A stretch of 64,000 nt of DNA from Pleodorina starrii. Its lineage: Eukaryota > Chlorophyta > Chlorophyceae > Chlamydomonadales > Volvocaceae. The DNA lies in contig BRXU01000035.1 of NCBI GenBank assembly GCA_030267565.1, positions 589,001 to 653,000 of the forward strand, read 5' to 3'. Below the pieces are notes generated by a model. That model searched no databases and was not told the DNA's origin. It saw only the letters and a list, made by a program, of their open reading frames with translations. Position numbers and translations under genes: made by a program. Shown piece after piece: positions 1 to 11,842 of the stretch (position 1 is the first letter of the stretch; each line of letters begins with the position of its first letter).

Positions 1-2358
1 ACCCGCTCCAGTCGTACAGTAGTGACGCCAGCAGTACGTGTCACGTGATATACGGTACATCACATGTATGTATACATCACGGCCGCACTACTGGTGTGAG
101 CTCGTATGGCAGCGCTCTCTTCCCTAAACGAGCGAACCGGTTTGTTTTGTTTTGTCACACTGGACCGAACCGTTTCGACGTGTTCCTGTTGGGTACGAAG
201 CAGAGGCCACGCTGGGTCGTCTGTGGGAGAGAGGGACATGATAGTGGTGGTGGTGGTGGTGGGGAGGGGGGAGGGGTGGCGGCAACCTCCTGAAATCCTG
301 ATGCAGCCGTATGGCGCAGCCAGCCAGCCTACCAGGGTTTGGAGCACGTCCTCACTTCATCCGCACCACCGGCAAGTGCCTGGCTCGCGACGGTACTTCC
401 AGCCTACGAGGTGCACTCTCCGTCCGGCGGGACAACGGGCTTTAGACAACGGGCGACTCGCTCCACTTTCCACTCCCGTGCCCATCGCCGAGGCATTATG
501 TTATGTACTGTACTTGTATTGGTACACCAGCGCACCATTCATCTGGGTTTGTAATTGTACACACAGCGGCTTGCCCGCGCTCGGCCACGTTCACGCCCAA
601 CATCTCTCTTCTTCCGACTGGCGCCACTCCTTGCCTGTCCCTCGAGTCGCGTCCTGTCGCATGGGGTGATCCCCCGGGACTGTCCGCGCACCCTACATCA
701 CAACGACGACGCAATTTATTGATTACCGGTAATTTAGGCGAACAAATGCATTGTAACTTTTGTTTGTGCGACGAGCGGGGGGAAAAAGCCCCGAAAAAAG
801 GAAATCAAAGGCGACTGTCGCTATGCACTCGCAATGTACGGCTAAAACGAAAGGTACAGCAGTTCACCAGACGCCCCCGCCGCAACGGACCGCCGTCGCA
901 CCTTTCACCGCAACACACGGGTGCCAGATCCGCCTCCGTCAAACCGCTGTCCGATGCTACCTGTGCCTGAGCCGCCCACGGCTCGGTTTTAGTGTTAGTG
1001 GGCCGGAAAGAAAATGGCGGCAACCCAGCGAAGGGAACGAACCAACCGCTTGTGGACTGTGTACGACTGATACGTACGTCGTCATCCAGCAGCGCACCGC
1101 CACAGCAGCAGCCCACGTCCTATTGTCCCAATAACGACACCAGCGCCCAACCGTTGACATATCGGTGCAGGAGATCAGCAGCAGCGGCTGCCCTTCCGGG
1201 AGCGAAGCGGAAGGCTCCCGGGTCCCGGAGGCAGCCCACTGACTCGGGACAGATCGATGACATCATGTGGTACGGCACCGTACAGCCGTACAGCACTTAA
1301 CCATAAGTTTGAAGTATGGTACAGCCAGCGAAATCTGGGGGGAATACACGCGCATGCACTGCGACAAACCAGGCATACCATACCATCATGCAACGATAAC
1401 CGACAAAGGAAGGCTAACGAACAAACCAACCAACAGTCAAACAAAAGCAGTAAACGGAAGGCTGCCAACCTAAAGGGTAGGGCAGCGCACCACGTGGAAG
1501 GCCGAGCAGCCCCGCCGGACTCTCAGCACACTCCAAAACGTACTGTACGGCGCTGTCGATACGATGGGACGAGCATGCGCCGGGGCAGCAGCTCCCCTCA
1601 GGCGGATTGATGGTACGCCCCACGCGCCAGGACTTCATCCAGCGACTGAGATACGACAAAAACCGTCTACGACCGGCCGGCCGGCCAAAATTCGAAATGC
1701 GAAGATCATCGGACGAAACATCCCATACCGTATGGCATATGCCCTGCACCGACTGAATACATCTCGCCTCTCGCTCCACTTTTCTCCAGTCTACCGTAAC
1801 CCAACTCATTCGCCTTGACAGGCTGCAACTCAAAAAACAGATGGAATGGCGGGCGTGCCCGCCCTCCTCTCGCTCACCGCCTCAAAGCATCGCTGTTTGC
1901 AGCAGAAAATACCCCCACCTCAAAAAGACACCAACCACCACACGACCTCAGCCTCTCTTCGAACCCGGAAGAGAACACCTTTTGGAGCACAAACGCGGGG
2001 GGGGGGGGGACGGAAGACACCTCGTCAAAAAGGGGCCTAGCTGCGCGCCGCCACCACTACGGCCCCCGCGACCCTTCCCCCGCTTGCATCTGCCCCCTGC
2101 CCCCTCCCGCCGCGCCTTCCCCCAATGCCCAATCTCTCCGCAATCATCACAGCGCATCGCAACACATCACTTAACACCACACCTGCACCGCCGCAGCGCC
2201 CGGCCCGCTGCTGGTGGTGGCACCCACACCACACCGACTTCATACAGGCGGACATGACCTGAGCACCTGACCTGACCTGGCCCGATTGTTCAGGCGTGGA
2301 GCCCACACGGTGTGGGAGTTGACACGATGGTGTGTTCCGGGATGCGGATACCGGGAGC

Positions 2359-2397
2359 GCGGTACGCGGTACCGTGGTGCACGGTACCGCGTGCCGC
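2359..2397. repeat. GC-rich hairpin palindrome
   Basis: Arms 2359-2375 and 2381-2397 are inverted repeats of 17 bp with one mismatch around the 5-nt loop GGTGC. The inner 10 bp (GCGGTACCGT / ACGGTACCGC) pair perfectly. No neighbouring gene explains it. It could be an intergenic foldback or part of a decayed element. Confidence 0.75.
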
Positions 2398-3681
2398 GGT
2401 GCGCAGCCCCCAGCGAGGGGTGGGATTCTGCGTGTGGGGGGGGAGTCCTCTGTGGGGGCCTCATTCGGTATGGGGGCCTCACCTCACCTCACCTCAGGCC
2501 TCACCATACGGTATAAAATGAAATAGGCCAGGCCCCGAAAGCGCATACGTCACTCGGAGAACAACGCACCGCGCAGCCAGAACGGCCGTCGCGTCTCGCG
2601 TGTGCGACCGACCGCGGGCCAAGCAAAGGCCGCCAGACCGCTCCCCGCGGGTCGGGTCGCTCCATCCAGCTTCCAGCAGCAGCAGCTGGAGCGCGACCCA
2701 CGGACCCATGGGTCAGTCACTGCCAAAATTCATCTGCCCGATCGGCGTGTGCACTCTTTTCAGCTGGGTGGCGGGATGGCAGCGCAAAAGCAAAAGCAAA
2801 GCAATACAAAAGCAAAGCGCGTGGGACTGTAGGCACCAGATGTCAAACCGAGATTAGGGCACACGGGCACCTTCACCGTTGTTGGGACACGTGTATATCG
2901 GGATCGGGGGCCGATCTACATCGGCCCCTCTACCGATTTCTAGTTGGCCCGTTCAGCCGTTCATCGTCATCATCATCATCAGCAGCAGCAGCAGCAGCTA
3001 ACAAATCGACACAATCGTCCTGTAAACACCCACCAATCAACCAAACAACCAACAAGCGAACAACGGATCATGGTCATTTATTGACAAAGGGAAAGGGAGT
3101 AGCCGGCGCGGCGCGCGGCGGCCTGCAGCACGCTCCTCCTGCCACACCACGTCGCTCATAGAGTGGCGCCTCCGGAGCGAGTTCCGGAAGTGGACGGCCC
3201 CGTGCAGACGCAGACGCGGACGAGAAACACCCAGGGCGAGGGCGGACCCACCTCCAGACGGCTCCTCGCCGCAACGGGATGGCGAACCACGTGTTCCTTG
3301 GAGAGATCCCCGGGAGGCACACCTCGAGAGCTCTGCGAGCCAAAGCACCACGGCAGCGGGCGACAGCGCACGGCGCCCCCTTTCCCCCCAAAAAGGAGGG
3401 CTCCGCACTTCTTAACCCCCTCCTCACCAAGCGGGAAACGGATAGCCCTTTCATGGAATGACGGCGCTGTTCTCCCGGGGATCAAGTGGGGGGGGGGGCA
3501 AGGGCCTTCGCAAAATCGCGTGTACTGTAATCGTAAAGCCCTGCGCTTCACCGCACAAAAAGGCAGCTTTAAGAATGGCATTCACCGCCGCGGGCTGCCT
3601 CGGACCACACACACACACACCCCTGCCCACCACCATCTGCCATCCACCGCGCTCTGGCCGTTTATCATGTACCGATCAAAC

Positions 3682-3717
3682 GGTTTACGCATCATCGCCG
3701 GTTTACGCATCATCGCC
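3682..3717 (+). repeat. Tandem 18-bp duplication
   Basis: The unit GGTTTACGCATCATCGCC occurs twice head to tail with no mismatch (3682-3699 and 3700-3717). It lies in sequence without a recognised gene. Confidence 0.85.
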
Positions 3718-4879
3718 GGAGAGAGACGGCCGCTTCCCCGGCGCGAGGACAGAGGCCCAAACGCGAGTGCGGCGGCGGCGGGAGCGGGGTCGCCCGGCCT
3801 CCCCAGAACCCTGAGACCCAAACTCGAAAATGAAAGAAAGGAGATCCGTCATGCTCCTGAATTTGAAGGCGCGAAAAAATGGTTTGTGGTTCAGTCAAGA
3901 CGAAAGGGCGAATATGGCGAGGCCCTGGTTCTCTACCTGTGTGCCGACACGGGGAGGGGGGGAGGGAGGGTGCTGTGCTGGTATCCGGTAGCCGGTAACC
4001 GTTGCGTCGCTTGCGGCGGACTTCGGGGACTTAGGATTGTTGGAAACACCCAAAATGCGCCGCCGCCGCTGCCGCCGACAACAACAAACGATTTCCGGCA
4101 CCGTACTGGACCACCGTGACGCGCCGCCTCTTGACACAACCAACCAACCAACCAGTCAACCAACCAACCAACCAACCAACCGACACATGCAATGTCGTTA
4201 GTGCGCACCTCAAAAAAACGCTACCACCTCCCCCCGTCCCCACCATCCCAATGCCAAAGGCTAAAAAACAATGCATGTAAAACAATCGCACGGTTACTTT
4301 TTCCGTCTCTCTCCCGCGCCGTGTCATGATCTCATGATGCGTCCGCACACACCCACCCACACATCACACACACGTGGCCACAACGGGCGGAGCAAGACAC
4401 AAAACACCGCCTCCCGACCACCTCCTGCCCGCTGGGCCCATCAGCCTACCAATGGCCGCTCCGAACCACTCCGCTCCGACCCACACCGCCAGCGACAGCA
4501 GCCAGCAGCTTTCCTGCTCCTCACATCGGCGGACCCCAACCCCGTGTCGCGCTTCTCTGTGTGGGCTCCTCAGCCGCCCGAATCGCACCCATTCTCGGTC
4601 CGCGCCGCTGTTGCGGCCCTGAGGCCCCACGCCCCCACGGGGGCGGAGGGAGGTGGCCACCGCCTCCACCGCCTCCACGGCCACGGCCACGGCCAGCGCA
4701 GCAGCTGCAGCAGCAGTGTTGGGAGCGATATAGCCAAGTGGGTGGCTACAGCCGCACCTGGACCTCCTCGAACAGAGAGTCCGCCGCCGCGAAGCCACCA
4801 CCACCACCACCACCACCCCTGCGCGTTTGGGTGCGAGCCAGAAGGGCATGGCGGCGTGTGGGACGCGGGAACACAAGAG

Positions 4880-4902
4880 CCCTAAAACCCTAAAACCCTA
4901 AA
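4880..4902. repeat. Interstitial telomere-like repeat (CCCTAAAA)n
   Basis: Two full CCCTAAAA units and one CCCTAAA unit are seen. TTTTAGGG is the established Chlamydomonas telomere unit, so this supports a volvocine-type host. It lies about 80 bp past the stop codon of the F-box/LRR gene. With fewer than three perfect units it may be chance, a fill-in scar at a repaired break, or a promoter motif. Confidence 0.6.
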
Positions 4903-4979
4903 CTGGTAGTTAAGTGGTAAAAGAAAAACATAAAGCGGATCCACTCGCTTCGCGATCCTGTACTCGCGCGGCGCTTCTC

Positions 4980-7900
4980 TTAAGTGTATCGCAGTTGCGG
5001 GCTCTCAGCCCAAACCCACCTCGTTCCGTTGGCGCTGCCGCCACAGCCGCCGCTGCCGCTGCCGCTGCTACCCGAGGAGCTAACCCTCCGTGCCGTACCA
5101 GCCGCCGTACCATCAGCCGCAGCGCCAGAGGCCGCTGAGAGGCTCACCACCCGCCAGTGGGCCGTCGCGGCGTCGTCGCCGCCGCCGCCATGCCGTACGA
5201 CGTCGGCCGCCGCCACCCCACGGGGCAGCAGGACGCGCAGGACGCCCGGCGCGGCAGCGCCGCCGCCGCCGGCGTCATCGTCGTCGCCGTCGGCGGCGAC
5301 CGACAACGGCTCCGCGCCGGCCGCCTTAGTCGGCTGGTGCTGCTGCTGGTGGTGGTGGCGCCTGGCGGTCACGGCCTTGATCAAAGCCGCCACCCCCTCC
5401 GCGGTGATGGCGCCCGGCTCACACTTGCAGCAGTCCACCTGCGAGTCGGTTGGCAGTCGGTTGGTAGTCGGTTGCGCAGTCGGTTGGAAGTCGGTTGCAC
5501 AGTCGGTTGCGCAGCGGCAACAATCGACACAGCCCCCTCCCCCGCAAGAACGATGCCAGAGATCGGTATCGGGGGCGGCGGGATAAAGCCAACAAAAGCT
5601 TGTGGAGCGACCTGAGGGACCTAAGTCCTCAAGAAGTAACTTTGGGCGCTCCTCACCACGTCGGGCGTTTACGGTTGTTCGGTAACGTTTGGCGTTTACG
5701 ACTTTCGTTCGTTAAAATTCGTTATGCCAGCCCCAAGCGAAACGGCGAGCAGCGACAAACGTTCGCAGCCACGACAAACGTTCGCAGCCACAAACGTTCG
5801 CAGCCACAAGCGGGCGTGCGCGAACGTACCAGGCGCAGCGCCGTGCAGTGGGCCGCCAGGGCGGTGAGGGAGCGACCTCCCATGGAGCGAGTCAGCTGAC
5901 CCAGGGCGGGTGGGGTCAAGGGAGGGAGCAGGGAGGGCAGGGAGGGCAGAGGGGAGAGAGGAAGTCAAGAGATGATGATGATGATGATGATGAGGAATGC
6001 GGCAATGGTACCTGATGGAGGCAGAGGAGGAGAGTGCGACACTGACAGTCGGAGACGGTGGGGGAGACGCAGGGGGGGCGAGAGGTGAGGTGCAGGCGGG
6101 TGGTGGTGTCGTCGTCGTGTGCAGCGAAGTGCCGCCCATGGCCGGGCAGGACAGGACAGGGAAAACGCCGGCGCGCTGACGGCATGTTGCAAATACACAT
6201 ATACTGACTGATGTATATGCCACCGAACAAGCAACCCTCGAGTGAACACGGCCCCCCTCCCCCCCAGAGCCGCCTCGGGGTTCCCTCGCTCGCCGGGAGC
6301 CCGCTTCCAACGCCACTCCGCGCTGCCCCACAACACCAGCCGGTCACTCGCCTCCCCCCAAGCCCCCATGGACCCACATCCCCTCCGGCCCCCATACGAC
6401 CCACATCCCCTCCGGCCCCCAACGGTCCGAAGTACCCCTCAGTCCCCGCCAGTGCGCAGTTACCCCCCCCCCCCCTCACACACCTTGATCTCGCTCAGCG
6501 CCGCCCCGCTGTTCGCCGCCAGTGCCTCCACCGACTCGTCCGTCACGCGGCGCAGCTTCCCCGACAACACCACCCGCACCAGACCCGAGCAGGCCTGTCG
6601 ATAGCAGGGCCAAGGTAGGACGTGGCCCAGTGAAGCGGGTGTGTGTATGTGTGGGGGTGGGGGTGGGGGTGGGGAGTCTTGGGTGGTATGCTCCTTTACA
6701 TAACAATGAGGGGGTGTGGGGGTGGAGACTGGAGAGTAGGCCGCAGTCAGGATTTCAAAGGAGAGAGAGAGAGAGGGCTACGGCAGACCGAGTGAATGAG
6801 TGAGGGAGGGAGAGAGGAGGGGGAAGAGAAGAGAGAGGGAGAGTTTAAGTAGCGCGAGGGCAGGAGGACCGCGCGCGCTGATGCGAGAGGCTCACGTTCT
6901 CTCTGCCATCCGGGATCCCCCGCAGCCGCTTACCTGGTTACTCCTTTCCCCCCCAAAAAACCGCTGCGGCCCCCGCCCCCCTCTCCTCACCTGGAACAGT
7001 ACGACAGTGCCGTAGTCCGAAATCAGCTCGTGGTACCCGCCTGGGCGATTGCGTGTGGGGTGCGTATAGGTGTGTGTGTGTGTGTAAAGGGGGACAAAAC
7101 AGGGGAGGAGAGTCAAATGCCCGGCCCAGTCAGGGGGCCGGCTTGGGGCCAGGAAACAGAAGAAGTCAGTGCAGGACCGTACACAGCGACCCACCCATTC
7201 CCCGCCCCTTTCAGCCCTCTCTTCCGCCCTTTTCAGCCCCCCATCACCATCACCCCATCGCCGTCACCCCATCACCCCATCACGTCACCATCTCACGCCT
7301 CACCCAGCGCCAGCCTCCTGAGTCCCCGGCAGTGCACCGCCACCGCGTAGAGCGACCGGTTGGTGATGGCTCCGCAGTTGGTTAGGGAGAGGGCGGTCAG
7401 GCGGGGACAGCCGGCAGCAAGAGCCATCATGCCCGCGTCGGTGAAGACCTGCGGAAAGGAGTTGGGGTTGGGGGGTAAAAATGGGGGGAGGGGGAGGGAG
7501 GAGGGAGGTGGGAGGAGGGGCGACGAGGGGTTGGGGGGAGGGGGAGGAGGAGGGCGGGTGTTGGCTTTAACGGCGCATCGAAATGCGGAGGCATTGGTAC
7601 TGAGTGCAGCAGCCCGCGCATGCCCTACGTAACCCTGGAGTCCACAACGCGTATGGCGAAGACCATACGGGGGGAGAGGGGGTTGAACGTGCAATCCCCA
7701 GGTATCATTTTTTTGACCGAAAGGACCCTTTCGCCTTACTGATAGGGAAAGGAACGGACGGCGCGGCCGCGCTCAGCCACCCGCCTCAGCTTCCCTTCGC
7801 TGCGGATCTCTCTATTAAGGTAGCCCCTCAGCTTCCCTCCTCCCCTCCTTCCCGCGCCCCTCCAAACGGCGCCTCGCCTCAGTTACGGTACTTGACCTTG

Positions 7901-8772
7901 CTTCATCTTTCCTTCATCCTTCGTATCAAGGTCACCCACCTCGGACGGCAAGCTGTACCGCGTGAACGACACCTCCAGGCTGACCAGAAGCGGGCAGTGC
8001 GCCGCCACCGCCGCCGCGAACTCGTCCGTCATGCCACCCAGGCAGCTGGTGGCCTCGTGGAGAGCTAGGTGCTGCAGGTTGGGCAGACAGGCAGCCAGGC
8101 GGGCGGCGGCCGGGCCGGTGGTGTAGGGAACAACCTGCGTGCAACGCACGCCGGTGCTGAAGCGGCGGGCGGCGGCGGCGTCGCAGGCGGTGCGCTGCTG
8201 CTGCCTGGGAGGGTGGATGTGGGTTGGATGGGAGAGGAAGGGGAAAGGGAGGGACGGAGGGGAGCGAGGGAGGGAGGGAAGGATGGGCGTGTCGGGAGGC
8301 ACTCGGTGACATGTTGGCCAACGTGATATGACATACTTTCGTTTTGCTTGGGGATGTCAAGTTAGTAGTTTGGCCTACAAGGCGTGGGCCTATGAGCTGT
8401 GGTAGCTTTTGCATATGGAGCGACCGGTTGCGGAGTTCCGTAAAGATGCGGCAAGACCATTAGAGTCGACTGCGCCTACCTGGCTGTGGTCAACGTGACG
8501 ATAGCGCCCTTCGCTCTCTCTATGTATCGTCGGCAGGCCTCCGGGTGGACGCCGTCTGAACTGAGGTCCACCATTGAAGGCGGGTGTTCCGCGCTGACCC
8601 GAGCTAAGCGGCGACAGGCAACGGACGCTGCGACACGACTCTGTATATCTGTGCGCCTCAGTATGTCTTGTAACAAGGAGTCGTGGAGTCGGAGCAGCTC
8701 GCTGGCCTCCGATGCCTCCGAGTTGACCAGCGATGGCCTGCTGGGAGCCGTCTCTGTTGCCGTTGTTGCCAT
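4980..8772 (-). CDS. F-box/leucine-rich-repeat protein (7 exons)
   Basis: Predicted substrate receptor of an SCF ubiquitin ligase. Exons on the minus strand: 8772-8480, 8204-7940, 7448-7304, 7040-6991, 6594-6484, 5895-5830 and 5438-4980. Every intron is GT-AG, every phase agrees, and the sum is 1389 nt (462 aa). The ATG at 8772 leads straight into an F-box (about residues 27-70, core LLRLHDSLLQDILRR). AMN1/FBXL-type leucine-rich repeats then run through exons 2-7, with segments such as CPRLTALSLTNCGAITNRSL, VTDESVEALAANSG and GGRSLTALAAHCTALRL. Exon joints restore the repeat periodicity (CTALRL joins VDCCKCEPGAITAEG), which strongly supports the model. The last exon ends in a Gly/Ala/Ser-rich tail. 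Intron 6 holds short tandem repeats. The recognised substrate cannot be read from sequence. An extra small exon or a different upstream start is possible. Confidence 0.85.
5757..5810. repeat. Short tandem repeat in F-box gene intron 6
   Basis: Three near-identical copies of ACAAACGTTCGCAGCCAC lie head to tail inside the intron between exons 6 and 7. Nearby (about 5450-5510) the motif CAGTCGGTTG also recurs. Probably replication-slippage products. Confidence 0.7.
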
Positions 8773-10433
8773 ACTTCAAATGTACAGGCTCTTTTTTGAA
8801 AAGTGGGTAGGCGGTCCGTTTCGTGTGAGGTTCGTAAGAGGGTATCCCGGCACCGTCCGAAACTATGGCAATGGATACGCGACGAGTAGAGGTATAGGGG
8901 ATGTGTAAGTGTTTTAATATAGGTTGTTGCAAACTGGAAATGCTTCGGAGGCCAGTTGCTTGGGCCGACCGTCTGCGTCATAGAACGAACGGTAACCGAC
9001 AAGGCCGAGTTGCCGACCAACTGCCTCACCATGCTCGTTTGCCGCCGCTCCATTACGCTGTGTCATAATTATATTTTGCTAAAACAAGTGACTGTCCTTC
9101 AGGTGCTATTAACGCGATACAGTTTCACGCAGAAGGTTCACGTGGGAAATCGACAAGACGCCCAGACGGACGCACGGAGCATCCGTTTACACGCAGTGCT
9201 GTTTTTGATAAGCTTGCATCGGATGGTGCTCATGCTTATCCTTTATGCTGGTAAGCATGGTGCCGTTCGACGTTGGGCAGCGCGAACGTCAAAGTTGAAT
9301 CTTCACTTCATTCATGAAGTAATTCTACTACAGTGATGCGAAGGATATTTTATAAAACGAAATTGTCATCTCCGTAAAGGCAGAGATGACCATTCCTTGC
9401 GGAGCCTATTGCACCTCGCACGCAGATGGCCGCAATGCCGCACTGGCGCTTGCCCAGTGTGGCGCCATGGCGACGCCCTATACAAATCAGTATCTGAATG
9501 CCATCTGATCAAGTCAAACTGGGAACAGTACACGCGCTGACGGTGGGAAACACGCACGAGGAGCGCACCTACCCCAGGGACGCCATCGGCCCATCGCCAC
9601 TCAACTTTTCCTTGTCAGGTTTCCCTAATGAACAGGAACGAACCGTAACGCAGTGCCTCGTGGGCTGACGGTTTCCAGTTTCCTCCCAGTTAAAAACGTT
9701 GGACCAAATTCAACTAAATGAACGAACTTACCGGTAACCGAAGGCGGCGGCGCATTCCGCGCACGGCGCACCCGTCAAGCATGTGCCGAACGCAAGGCAC
9801 TCTAAAGGTTGCAACCGGCGCCGCATCCCACATGTTGGGTCTACCCTGGTCACGCATCAGTTCGGGTTGAACGCATCTCCCCCGTCATCACTGCACTTGT
9901 GCGATTCTGGTATCCCCCGTAGTTCTGGCTGTTGCAGTGGGCTCCAATCCCTCAAAAAAGTAGATTCAGCGGGCCAGCTGGCCGGGCACTGTTGCGGAGA
10001 CGACCCATGGTTGTACTTGTTAGGCTGCCTGGTCCCTGCCTGGTGCTGTGTGAATCCCCAGTCGACCGCGCCCTGCCCGTTTTGCCACGGCATTGCGGCG
10101 ATGCCATTGATTCCCTGTCGCTGTTCGTTACCGTCATGTCGTACACTGTCGTTCACAGGTGCACGGGGCGCCCTTCTTATTAACAGTGGGCTCCCAGACC
10201 CTCCAGTGGCCGCCCTTGCAGAGGATCTGTGAAATGGACACCCTTGCACAGGTCTTGCACACCACACTATCAATACATGAACAGGTTCATTAAATGCCGA
10301 CAGAACCTACCCCCCTAGCACCTGCTATGTCCGGGGTGCGCGTGCCTCAGAGGGGTCCCCAGCACCCCAGGCCCATCTGGCCCAACAGCAACAAGACTGG
10401 AAACGGCAAGGAAGCAAGAGGCAAGACGACGGT
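8773..10433. other. Intergenic region, no gene recognised
   Basis: This lies upstream of the F-box/LRR gene and should hold its promoter, but I see no clear TATA or other motif I would defend. The longer open frames here lack ATG starts, domain matches and coding composition. The region ends where the segmental duplication begins. Confidence 0.45.
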
Positions 10434-11842
10434 TGGGTGGCGCTGTGCTGCGCACGTTTTGTGTCGTGACAGTCTGGCGGATCAGAGTCACATGGGTAGT
10501 TGTGGAAGGCATACGAAACGAAACTGTTACGGCAAATCCGTTATTGTGGTTAACGTGTATGTGGCGGCCTGGAGACACGTCTTGCCCGTATCGGGACCCG
10601 TTGGGGGCGGCAACAATTTCGCAATGCGGCTGTGGTGTTTAGAGAATGCTCTCCGCCATGATGCTGTTGCGGGCTGACTCTGAGGTACCGAGCTGGCTCT
10701 TGCGGGCTGACTCTGAGGCACCGAGCTGGCTCTTAGGTACAGATGTTGTGCGTGTGGCGGAAGCGGCGGTGAACACTACAGAGTGCTGTTTCCGTGGCCT
10801 GGCGGCGGCGGACAAATCTGGCGGGGGAAGCTGCTGCTGTGGGGCACTCATGTGCCGAGAAAGACGTGGGGGTGCTGTGCGGTTGTCCTTGAGTGTCATA
10901 AATGGTTCCATCGCCCGCTGGGTTACAACGCTTTTGTGCAAATGTTGGAGAGCCGCAGCATGTATGTGTGGACACGTATCCTGTGCTACCTAGGTCCAAC
11001 AACAAACCTACGGGAAAAACACGTTTAGCCGTACCTAGCTTAATCGTTTTGACAGTCTTCCCTACCTTCACCTTCCCAACCGCTACCCGCGGACTCTTCC
11101 CAACCTCTACCCAACTTCTCTACCGGCGGCTTTGCACGCTGACGCAGACCTATCCTCCTCAGCCGCCAGCCACGACATGTTACCCAAATGCACGATTGGC
11201 GGAGTGGGTTCGTAAGTATCCGACGACTCGGCTTAAATCCGGCGGCAGTGGAGGATTCGTAATGGTTCCGGCATTGGATCCATGCGACGGGCCACACAAA
11301 GGTTAGTCATGGTTCTATGGCGCCAACAAATTTAGCTTGCTCGAGTGAAACGCGTACCCATTTTACCGGCGGCGACGCTTTTGCCCCGGCACAGTCTGCC
11401 GATTATTTGGGCCGGCACTTTATGGCCGATTCAACTAACGCACTGTGGGATATGACCAGGGTGAAAAGTGTTTCAATAGTGCCATCTGCAATAGGAAAAA
11501 AGAGAGCCGAGTAGTATTGCCGGATTGCCGTAGTAGTATTGCCGGAATACCGCGTCCCGTACCGTACTTCGAACGGAAGTCGCAACCGTGACTCACCATT
11601 CGCACCCGCACCTTCTGAATAGTGTGCCAGCTATTTTTCACGAATTTTTGAAATCTTTTTGATGATCATGAAAGCGACCATGATTCTTTCAGGAAGTTGT
11701 CGAGGCGACTGGTTGCAGAAGCACTCATATGCAGCCCGAACGCGGTAGTTTTAGGAGTTTGTCAAGCCGACGACTTTGAACATGGCGTTAAGTATGCATT
11801 TGCGTTGAGTCAGTTTCCGGCTGTTTAGCAGCTTGGCCGAAT

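Larger units (their letters stand above)
1..4979. other. Gene-poor flank with simple repeats
   Basis: I found no reading frame here with an ATG, coding-like composition and recognisable domains; the frames present are low-complexity or overlap each other on both strands. The stretch includes the 3' flank of the F-box/LRR gene that ends at 4980 on the minus strand. Visible structure: a TGG run near 243-262, an ATC/AGC trinucleotide run near 2964-2998, a CCAA run near 4137-4182, a tandem 18-mer, a long hairpin and a telomere-like array, the last three listed separately. Confidence 0.5.

Noticed and set aside
3163..4119. 318-codon plus-strand frame
   Set aside because: Starts at a non-ATG codon, has unusual mixed composition with no domain, and several overlapping frames of similar quality exist.
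9783..10232. Cys-rich plus-strand frame that might be a zinc-finger protein
   Set aside because: Starts at GTG, has no regular Cys/His spacing, and overlaps an equally long minus-strand frame.
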